5,050 nucleotides of DNA, taken from Mucilaginibacter sp. Its GTDB lineage: Bacteria > Bacteroidota > Bacteroidia > Sphingobacteriales > Sphingobacteriaceae. Position 1 is the stretch's first letter. Each line of letters starts with the position of its first letter. The stretch spans positions 1-5,050 of the forward strand of contig JACMRC010000308.1 of the NCBI GenBank assembly GCA_014376655.1, written 5' to 3'. Below, one piece after another: positions 1-4,432 of the stretch. Position numbers and translations under genes: made by a program. The notes below the pieces were generated by a model. That model was not told where the DNA came from. It ran no database searches and saw nothing but the letters and a program-made list of their open reading frames with translations.

Positions 1-1
1 A

Positions 2-295
2 AAGCTAACCGGCCCGCAATTAGATACACTTAAATATTTGCTGCAGCATAGCGAAATAAAAAAAATGCAATTATGGTCGCCAAAATCACATGCCATGGAT
101 GTGCCACCGATTATTTTTACGCTTTATTACAACGATCAAAAATTGAGTATACAAACTAACGTGCCGCCAATGAACATGTTTGATCTGCGGGCTTTTCTTG
201 AAGCAAGCTATCAAAAAGTCGCTTTAGTTCGCGATCCGAAAAAACACCAATTTGTTGAGGAAAATGAACCGCTATATAAAGGAAATGGCAAGTAA
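2..295 (+). CDS. Unrecognised protein, C-terminal 97 residues (5' end outside window)
   Basis: The frame is open from the window edge, so the gene starts upstream; a TTG at 38 is an internal Leu, not a start. Seen: a soluble, mixed alpha/beta-looking tail with no signal, membrane segment or cysteines. It begins with a helix-like stretch (LTGPQLDTLKYLL), followed by a strand-like hydrophobic pattern (PPIIFTLYYND, KLSIQTNV) and a second helix (MFDLRAFLEASYQ), and ends in a charged tail (residues KKHQFVEENEP). The order helix, paired strands, helix is reminiscent of small Bacteroidota domains of unknown function (DUF6438-like), but this is only an impression and I do not recognise the family. 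It stops at TAA 293-295. A possible small ORF overlaps its end. That the frame is coding is fairly likely; the function is unknown. Confidence 0.6.
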   Translation, partial: KLTGPQLDTLKYLLQHSEIKKMQLWSPKSHAMDVPPIIFTLYYNDQKLSIQTNVPPMNMFDLRAFLEASYQKVALVRDPKKHQFVEENEPLYKGNGK

Positions 296-476
296 TAAAA
301 AACTCAATTTAGAATGGATACCTAACGTCTATTCGGCAAAAGAAAATCATTCAGACCAAAAGAGAATCCCAAAATTAGTAACAGGCGATCAGGTCATCGT
401 AAAATCAACAAGCTTATATAGAATCAAAGAGTTGGGTAGTAAACAGGGATTTATTACAAAAAAATCTTTTCGGTAA
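264..476 (+). CDS. Doubtful small ORF, 70 residues, unknown
   Basis: An ATG at 264 preceded by GAGG (3 nt spacing) opens a 70-codon frame. An alternative ATG at 285 overlaps the preceding stop by only 11 nt, and its AAAGG is too close to act as a good ribosome site. The frame also extends to a TTG at 252. The product is basic (many Lys) and has a short segment, GDQVIVKSTSLYRIKEL, that could form small SH3-like or KOW-like strands; that is a weak resemblance. It overlaps the upstream gene at its start. Its last 23 bp overlap the HEPN gene tail to tail with no terminator between them. It could be a real translationally coupled gene, the displaced end of the upstream gene after a frameshift, or chance. 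I lean only slightly against it being functional. Confidence 0.3.
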   Translation: MNRYIKEMASNKKLNLEWIPNVYSAKENHSDQKRIPKLVTGDQVIVKSTSLYRIKELGSKQGFITKKSFR

Positions 477-843
477 CCAGGAGTTTGATTTGTTGCGCCA
501 ACTGGTAATAACTTTCCGCCTCTTCTTTTTCAGGCATCAAATTAGTGTCCGGATATCTACCCCTTACAGCGTAAGCATTTATATTTAGAGGCTCGATGGT
601 TGCAAACGCCGGGTCAAAATTCGCGCATTGACTCAATAGAAAAATAATATCGTGTGTTCTTTCAACATCTAATCCTTTGTAGATTAAGTATGCTTTGAGA
701 TATTTTTCTACCGCTTGTTGACAATGAAAACAGGCATTGTCCAAAATCATCGGCTCTATTTCCAGCAGGCGTTGAGCGCTTATTAAATCGTGTTCGGCTT
801 TAGCAACCCAGGCTTCTACATACGCTTTTAACGCCGGGGTCAT
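454..843 (-). CDS. HEPN domain protein, partner of the MNT nucleotidyltransferase
   Basis: 129 residues, the usual size of a stand-alone HEPN protein (PF05168-type four-helix bundle). Seen: the opening helix W12-x3-AEHDL-x2-AQRLLE, the family core FHCQQAVEKYLKAYL (residues 39-53), R62-T-H64-D-I leading into a Leu-rich helix, and the late AVRGRYPD motif (92-99). Known of the family: many HEPN proteins are RNases using RX4-6H, and several pair with an MNT enzyme as toxin and antitoxin. This protein has no RX4-6H, so it belongs to the divergent branch whose activity is unclear; binding or structural roles are as likely as RNase activity. The ATG overlaps the MNT stop as ATGA, showing translational coupling. 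It is second in a two-gene operon. Family assignment is firm; the toxin role is inference. Confidence 0.93.
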   Translation of the reverse strand: MTPALKAYVEAWVAKAEHDLISAQRLLEIEPMILDNACFHCQQAVEKYLKAYLIYKGLDVERTHDIIFLLSQCANFDPAFATIEPLNINAYAVRGRYPDTNLMPEKEEAESYYQLAQQIKLLVTEKIFL

Positions 844-1157
844 ATATTGATACCCTCTCTGATAGCTGTACGAACAACATGGCCGGGTAACGCTTGCTTT
901 TCAGTTACCTCTTCTTCGCTATTAATTAATAGATCTACAGGTATTTGTAGTGCTTTAACAATGGCATGGTTAAGCAGCGTACTCCAGTATATTTTCTCTT
1001 TATCAGGAAAGGTTGATGGCGTGATGATCAGCAGGTCGTAATCACTGTAGCGGTCATCATCTCCCCGCGCGCGGGAACCAAACAACAAAGTCCTTGAACC
1101 CGGCAGGTTAAGTTCGACAATTTGCCTTATAGATTTATAGATTTCTGACCTCTCCAC
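840..1157 (-). CDS. MNT-type minimal nucleotidyltransferase
   Basis: A short DNA polymerase beta-like nucleotidyltransferase (PF01909/PF18765-type), 105 residues from GTG. Seen: the complete catalytic signature GSX10DXD, read as G27-S28, then RARGDDDRYS, then D39-Y-D41, and a third acidic residue D75 in PVDLLI. All three metal-binding carboxylates are therefore present and the enzyme should be active. Known: MNT partners of HEPN proteins can transfer AMP from ATP to the HEPN protein and silence it (MntA-HepT); this substrate is inferred here. There is no in-frame ATG. Candidate starts are TTG (1161-1163) and GTG (1155-1157). I chose GTG because a promoter -7 element covers the TTG, which would make the GTG mRNA leaderless. 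If TTG is used, the protein gains two residues. The gene overlaps the following HEPN gene by 4 bp. Confidence 0.92.
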   Translation of the reverse strand: MERSEIYKSIRQIVELNLPGSRTLLFGSRARGDDDRYSDYDLLIITPSTFPDKEKIYWSTLLNHAIVKALQIPVDLLINSEEEVTEKQALPGHVVRTAIREGINI

Positions 1158-1160
1158 AAT

Positions 1161-1168
1161 CAAATATA
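1161..1168 (-). promoter_or_regulatory. Possible Bacteroidota -7 element (TATATTTG) for the MNT-HEPN operon
   Basis: The minus strand reads TATATTTG, a full match to the Bacteroidota TAnnTTTG -7 consensus. The last G is 3 nt before the GTG start, so transcription would begin at or beside that codon. I see no TTTG at the expected -33 distance; the nearest (1183-1186) is only 14 nt away. The region is AT-rich, so a chance match is possible. Confidence 0.4.
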
Positions 1169-1191
1169 CAAATTTGATTGAACAAAGAAGT

Positions 1192-1204
1192 TAAACACTG
1201 TTTA
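1192..1204. promoter_or_regulatory. Inverted repeat TAAAC-N3-GTTTA, possible operator
   Basis: A perfect 5-bp inverted repeat with a 3-nt centre (ACT on the plus strand). It ends 23 bp before the candidate -7 element of the MNT gene, overlapping where a -33 element would lie. Toxin-antitoxin-like operons often autoregulate through such sites. Binding is inferred only, and a short palindrome in AT-rich DNA may be chance. Confidence 0.25.
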
Positions 1205-1221
1205 GTGCCGACCGCCAATAG

Positions 1222-1306
1222 TATCTGCACAAACAAAAAAGAGCAGATGCTAATTAACACCTGCTCTTTTTGAATCTGCGGATTTGCATATCTACTTATC
1301 TGCACA
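1222..1306. repeat. 10-bp direct repeat TATCTGCACA flanking the terminator
   Basis: Identical copies of TATCTGCACA lie at 1222-1231 and 1297-1306, the second immediately beside the rng stop codon. The core ATCTGC also occurs at 1274-1279, and its complement GCAGAT at 1243-1248 inside the terminator hairpin. This may be a remnant of local duplication or insertion, or chance. Confidence 0.3.
1236..1271 (-). terminator. Rho-independent terminator of the HU-to-rng operon (symmetrical)
   Basis: AAAAAGAGCAG (1236-1246) pairs perfectly with CTGCTCTTTTT (1261-1271): 11 bp with a 14-nt loop. On the minus strand the stem begins 35 nt after the rng stop and runs into CTGCTCTTTTTTG, a good U-tract. The symmetry means it would also work for plus-strand transcripts. 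It insulates rng from the MNT-HEPN operon. Confidence 0.85.
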
Positions 1307-2860
1307 TCACAGTTTAATCTCTTCGTCCTTTGATGAGAAAAAGTGGAACTCGGTTATCTGGTAAGCCGGGTTGCTTTTCACTTTTATCCACTGGCCATAT
1401 TTAAAGAACCACTTAACCTGCCTGGTCATGATAAAACCCTGGCGGATATAGGCCTCGATATATGGGTGTACAGAAAGCGTAATGCCTTTTTCGTTTTGCT
1501 CGGTTAAAACAAAGTTGAAGTTGTTCTCAATATCGTCCAGCAATAAAATTGTTGGGCGTATGGTACCGGTGCCATGGCATGCAGGGCAAACTTCGGTGGT
1601 AACAATATTCATTTCCGGGCGTACACGCTGGCGGGTTATCTGTACCAAACCAAATTTGCTTGGCGGCAAAATGGTATGCTTGGCACGATCCAGCAACATT
1701 TCGGCACGTAAATAATCAAACAGGTCTTTACGGTTGGTTGGCTTGTGCATATCGATGAAATCGATCACCACAATACCGCCCATATCGCGCAGACGGAGCT
1801 GGCGGGCAATTTCTTTAGCTGCTTCGCGGTTTACCTGGTAAGCGTTCTCTTCCTGGTTTTCTTTATTGGCTGTACGGTTACCACTGTTTACGTCAATAAC
1901 GTGCAGGGCTTCTGTATGCTCAATAACCAAATAAGCGCCACCGGCAAGGTTTACTGTTTTACCAAAAGCGCCTTTTATTTGTTTATCAACACCGAAGTGT
2001 TCAAACAAAGGCTCTTTATGCTTATGCAGTTTTACGATGCTTTCCATCTCTGGCGAGATATCTTTAACGTATTGCTTAACTTCCTCATACAAGGTAGTAT
2101 CATTCAAATAAACGTTCTGAAAATCTGGGTTCAGGATATCCCTAAGGATAGTTGAGGTGCGGCCAATTTCGCCTAAAACTTTCTTCCCCGGCTCTACCGA
2201 TGGCAGGCGGTTCATGAAGGATTCCCATTTCGATATCAGGTCAAGCAGGTCCTTTTGCATTTCTGCAACGCCCTTACCTTCTGATACGGTACGGATAATA
2301 ACACCAAAGTTTTTAGGCTTAATACTTTCGATAATTTTGCGCAAGCGATTGCGCTCCGTGTTACTCTTTATCTTTTTAGATATTGATATAACATCAGAGA
2401 AAGGCACTAAAACAACATACCTTCCGGCTATAGACAGGTCTGAACTTAAGCGGGGGCCCTTTGTTGATATGGGCTCTTTAGCTATCTGTACAGGTATAAG
2501 CTGGTTCTTGGTTAATAAATCAGAGATCTTTCCTCCCTTGTTTATATCTTCCTCCAACTTAAAGTTGTCTAAAAGCTTAGACTGGTAACTTCCACCACGC
2601 ACTTGCTTAGCCAGCTTAAGGAGCGTTTGCACCTGCGGGCCAAGATCAAGATAATGCAAAAATGCATCCTTCTCATATCCTACATCAACAAAAGCAGCAT
2701 TTAACCCGGGCATGATCTTTTTGATCCTGCCCAGGTATATATCACCAACAGTATAATTGTTGCTGATCTGCTCTTTATGTAGTTCTACAAGTTGTTTATC
2801 CTGTAATAATGCAATAGTAGCCCCGTTAGGGGATGAATCGATAATTAATTCTTTTATCAA
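1307..2860 (-). CDS. rng: Ribonuclease E/G family endoribonuclease (RNase G)
   Basis: 517 residues, somewhat longer than E. coli RNase G (489). It makes 5'-end-sensing cuts in single-stranded RNA for rRNA maturation and mRNA decay in the cytoplasm. Seen, in order: an S1-type RNA-binding domain from about residue 37 (YTVGDIYLGRIKKIMPGLNAAF) with a long basic insertion around 73-115; the 5'-phosphate sensor pair R190-T191; the catalytic Asp pair D323 (VIDVNSGN) and D367 (VVIDFIDM), matching D303 and D346 of RNase E; and the zinc-link CPAC (C425, C428). There is no long C-terminal scaffold, so it is of the RNase G type. The start is TTG: the only nearby in-frame ATG (2870-2872) is followed two codons later by TAG, and GGAG lies 6 nt before the TTG. 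It is the last gene of the minus-strand run. Confidence 0.97.
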   Translation of the reverse strand: MIKELIIDSSPNGATIALLQDKQLVELHKEQISNNYTVGDIYLGRIKKIMPGLNAAFVDVGYEKDAFLHYLDLGPQVQTLLKLAKQVRGGSYQSKLLDNFKLEEDINKGGKISDLLTKNQLIPVQIAKEPISTKGPRLSSDLSIAGRYVVLVPFSDVISISKKIKSNTERNRLRKIIESIKPKNFGVIIRTVSEGKGVAEMQKDLLDLISKWESFMNRLPSVEPGKKVLGEIGRTSTILRDILNPDFQNVYLNDTTLYEEVKQYVKDISPEMESIVKLHKHKEPLFEHFGVDKQIKGAFGKTVNLAGGAYLVIEHTEALHVIDVNSGNRTANKENQEENAYQVNREAAKEIARQLRLRDMGGIVVIDFIDMHKPTNRKDLFDYLRAEMLLDRAKHTILPPSKFGLVQITRQRVRPEMNIVTTEVCPACHGTGTIRPTILLLDDIENNFNFVLTEQNEKGITLSVHPYIEAYIRQGFIMTRQVKWFFKYGQWIKVKSNPAYQITEFHFFSSKDEEIKL

Positions 2861-2863
2861 CTG

Positions 2864-2872
2864 CTACTCCAT
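2864..2872 (-). promoter_or_regulatory. GGAG ribosome site of rng inside a two-codon mini-ORF
   Basis: The minus strand reads ATG GAG TAG CAG TTG. GGAG (2867-2870) is a good Shine-Dalgarno sequence 6 nt before the TTG start, unusual here because neighbouring genes have none. The same bases form a start codon, one sense codon and a stop in the rng frame. The Shine-Dalgarno role decides the start; a regulatory role for the mini-ORF is speculation. Confidence 0.5.
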
Positions 2873-2885
2873 TTCTTTAACAGTA

Positions 2886-2902
2886 TCCCGATATATACGG
2901 GA
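2886..2902. other. Small inverted repeat in the rng leader
   Basis: TCCCG (2886-2890) pairs with CGGGA (2898-2902) around a 7-nt AT loop, in the 133-bp gap before rng. It is GC-rich at the base and 26 nt before the rng start. An 8-bp palindrome TAGCGCTA lies at 2951-2958 in the same gap. I see no convincing promoter there. These could be mRNA leader structures or an operator, or chance. Confidence 0.2.
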
Positions 2903-2993
2903 ACCGAATTTTTACTATAGGGGTAAAAACAAATACTGCAAGCGCGTTTATAGCGCTAAAAACTCAGGAAAATAAGGTGCTAAAAAGCAGAGC

Positions 2994-3083
2994 CTATTTT
3001 TTCTTATGCCTGTTTTTTCTTAAACGCTTTTTGCGTTTGTGGGTAGCCATTTTGTGTCTTTTACGTTTTTTACCGCTCGGCAT
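2994..3083 (-). CDS. Tiny ribosomal protein, mS38/bS22-like (AURKAIP1/COX24 domain)
   Basis: A 29-residue protein starting MPSGKKRKRHKMATHKRKK and ending RKNRHKKK, with about two thirds Lys, Arg and His. I recognise this as the small Bacteroidota protein annotated with the AURKAIP1/COX24 domain, related to mitochondrial mS38 and the short bacterial bS22. Known of the family: it sits in small-subunit rRNA near the decoding-side helices, held by its positive charge. Seen: no other domain; the KMxTHKxRK pattern matches the conserved core. It begins 20 bp after the TPR stop, with an A/T-rich upstream region and no Shine-Dalgarno, as is usual in this phylum. Co-transcription with HU and RNase G is likely. 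Its size means automatic gene callers often miss it. Which rRNA helix it binds is inferred from homologues. Confidence 0.85.
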   Translation of the reverse strand: MPSGKKRKRHKMATHKRKKRLRKNRHKKK

Positions 3084-3103
3084 AATGATAATTTTTTAAT
3101 GTG

Positions 3104-3949
3104 TTAATTTTTTAATTCCTTAATATATTGGTCGATACGCTGGCCGAAAACCGGGTCGGGCATCAATTCCTTGCATTTTTGGTAAGCTGCAATAGCTTCA
3201 GTTTTTTGGCCTAACTGCTTATACGTTTCGGCCAGGTAAAAGTAAGACTCAAAACCAGGTTTTTTTGAAATAACCGTTTTAAAGCGTTGTACCGCCTTGT
3301 CATACTGGCCAGATTTCATCGAAAACAAACCTAAATTAAGATTCGCGTTAACGTTGTCAGGCTCTTGTGCAATAACCTCGCGTAATAAAGCAATGCCCTG
3401 CATTGGGCTTGCCCCGCCGTTTACATAAGCAACACCTAAACCGGTTTTGCCTTCAAGGCTTTGTGGTTTAAGCTTTAATGCGTTTGTAAACGCCTCAACA
3501 GCACCTGTAATAAATGCCGGTGTTACCGCGGTGTCCTGCGTTATTTTGTAAGCATCGTTAAAATGGTTGCCCGCTTTTAACCATGTATCAAAGCTGTTTT
3601 CCTTACGGGCAACAGCCTGGTAGTAAAAAGCTGCCGGTGCGGGTTGATTTACATCGTCCCACCGGGTGGCTAATTGTTTTTCTATCGGCAGTTTCGCAGC
3701 ATCATCAGCTGCATTTGCTAACTGGCCCTCTAACTCATTTATCTTGGCCGATAAAGCCGCACCTATGGCCGCTTTAGCAGGTTCTGATACTGTTGCCACC
3801 GTAACACTTGATACTGCTTTACCTGCCGGGGCAGCCTGGGCAGTATCATGTGTTTGGCTTGCTTTTATTAAACCCTTTACCGGTAACGAATACAAATAGC
3901 CCATAACAGCCACTATGGCTATACTTACAACTATTTGTTTTTTATTCAT
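3104..3949 (-). CDS. Membrane-anchored tetratricopeptide repeat protein
   Basis: 281 residues. Seen: Lys3-Lys4 followed by a single hydrophobic segment at about 6-22 (VVSIAIVAVMGYLYSL), which looks like an uncleaved signal anchor or signal peptide with no lipoprotein cysteine. Next comes an Ala/Thr/Ser-rich linker (about 34-66), a charged stretch (67-95) and then helical repeats to the end. TPR-type units are clear around 145-165 (ending LKLKP), 183-198 (ending AQEPDN), 199-231 (LNLGLFSMKSGQYDKAVQRF) and 233-265 (SYFYLAETYKQLGQKTEAI). Known: TPR arrays bind partner proteins and have no catalytic role. It follows HU by 9 bp and precedes the small ribosomal protein. The ATG start fits the hydrophobic N-terminus. 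The TPR domain most likely faces the periplasm, so direct contact with RNase G is uncertain. Confidence 0.9.
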   Translation of the reverse strand: MNKKQIVVSIAIVAVMGYLYSLPVKGLIKASQTHDTAQAAPAGKAVSSVTVATVSEPAKAAIGAALSAKINELEGQLANAADDAAKLPIEKQLATRWDDVNQPAPAAFYYQAVARKENSFDTWLKAGNHFNDAYKITQDTAVTPAFITGAVEAFTNALKLKPQSLEGKTGLGVAYVNGGASPMQGIALLREVIAQEPDNVNANLNLGLFSMKSGQYDKAVQRFKTVISKKPGFESYFYLAETYKQLGQKTEAIAAYQKCKELMPDPVFGQRIDQYIKELKN

Positions 3950-3958
3950 TGGGGTAAA

Positions 3959-4255
3959 TTATGCTTTAGATGTTTTGTTACCTGATTTAACTTTCTCAAC
4001 AAAAGTTTTAGCCGGTTTAAAGCTTGGTACAAAATGCTCAGGGATGATTATAGCAGTGTTTTTTGAAATGTTACGTGCAGTTTTCTTAGCTCTCTTTTTA
4101 ACAACAAAACTACCAAATCCTCTTACATAAACATTCTCACCACCAACCATCGAGTTTTTAATAACCTTAAAAAATGCCTCAACTGTTTCTTGTACATCAA
4201 CCTTCTCAATTCCTGTTTTAGATGAGATTTCAGTTATAATTTCTGCTTTAGTCAT
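3959..4255 (-). CDS. HU/IHF-family DNA-binding protein
   Basis: 98 residues, normal for HU (about 90-100). It forms a dimer that bends DNA and organises the nucleoid. Seen: N-terminal helices (TKAEIITEISSKTGI, then a helix with VEAFFKVIKNSM), the core GFGSF (46-50), a basic arm (KKRAKKTARN, 53-62) and the C-terminal PEHFVPSFKPAKTF. The arm tip reads RNISKN where classic HU has RNPxTG, so the DNA-intercalating Pro is missing. This variant is, to my knowledge, common in Bacteroidota. The tail SGNKTSKA is short and basic. It is the first gene of the minus-strand run, 45-50 nt after its predicted transcription start, and diverges from mutY. Confidence 0.96.
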   Translation of the reverse strand: MTKAEIITEISSKTGIEKVDVQETVEAFFKVIKNSMVGGENVYVRGFGSFVVKKRAKKTARNISKNTAIIIPEHFVPSFKPAKTFVEKVKSGNKTSKA

Positions 4256-4305
4256 ATCTGATTTTACTTTACTTTATTTGTAATTACTTAACTTATTTGG
4301 GGTTG

Positions 4306-4313
4306 CAAAAGTA
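4306..4313 (-). promoter_or_regulatory. -7 promoter element (TACTTTTG) of the HU operon
   Basis: The minus strand reads TACTTTTG, a full match to TAnnTTTG. Transcription would start a few bases downstream (about 4299-4302), giving a 5' leader of about 45 nt before the HU ATG. At about 20 nt upstream there is only TTTCG, a partial -33 match. Position and sequence make this the best promoter in the window. Confidence 0.65.
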
Positions 4314-4418
4314 TTGCTTTATTACTAAAGAGCGAAATAATTAGTGCATTTTTTTTCACGATAGTAAAAAGTGCTGCATAATCTTTACAATCATCACACA
4401 TTTAAGCACTTAATCCTA

Positions 4419-4426
4419 TATTTTTG
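4419..4426 (+). promoter_or_regulatory. -7 promoter element (TATTTTTG) of mutY
   Basis: TATTTTTG matches TAnnTTTG fully and ends 6 nt before the mutY ATG, predicting an almost leaderless mRNA. No TTTG is seen 19-21 nt upstream. The 177-bp divergent region 4256-4432 holds this element and the HU one; nothing else is clear in it. Confidence 0.5.
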
Positions 4427-4432
4427 TGGCAC

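Noticed and set aside
38..295. TTG at 38 as the start of a complete 85-residue gene
   Set aside because: The frame is open to the window edge with coding-like sequence before the TTG, so the gene is truncated by the window.
847..1041. 64-residue plus-strand ORF inside the MNT gene
   Set aside because: Antisense to a conserved nucleotidyltransferase with intact motifs; the product shows no domain.
1482..2588. Three plus-strand ORFs (77, 136 and 143 residues) inside rng
   Set aside because: All are antisense to RNase G, whose catalytic residues and length are intact; their Cys/Ser/Phe-rich products look like shadows.
2757..2975. 72-residue plus-strand ORF across the rng start
   Set aside because: Antisense to the rng N-terminus and its leader, with no ribosome site or recognisable motif.
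2978..2989. TGCT-AAAA-AGCA hairpin after the small ribosomal protein gene as a terminator
   Set aside because: Only a 4-bp stem and no proper U-tract follows on the minus strand; rng is probably read through.
3583..4130. Plus-strand ORFs of 64, 77 and 71 residues inside the TPR and HU genes
   Set aside because: Shadows of the two real minus-strand genes.
4341..4376. Repeated AGTGC and poly-T in the HU-mutY divergent region as a hairpin
   Set aside because: The arms TTTTTCAC and AAAAAGTG are complementary in the same direction, so they cannot fold; AT-rich composition explains the similarity.
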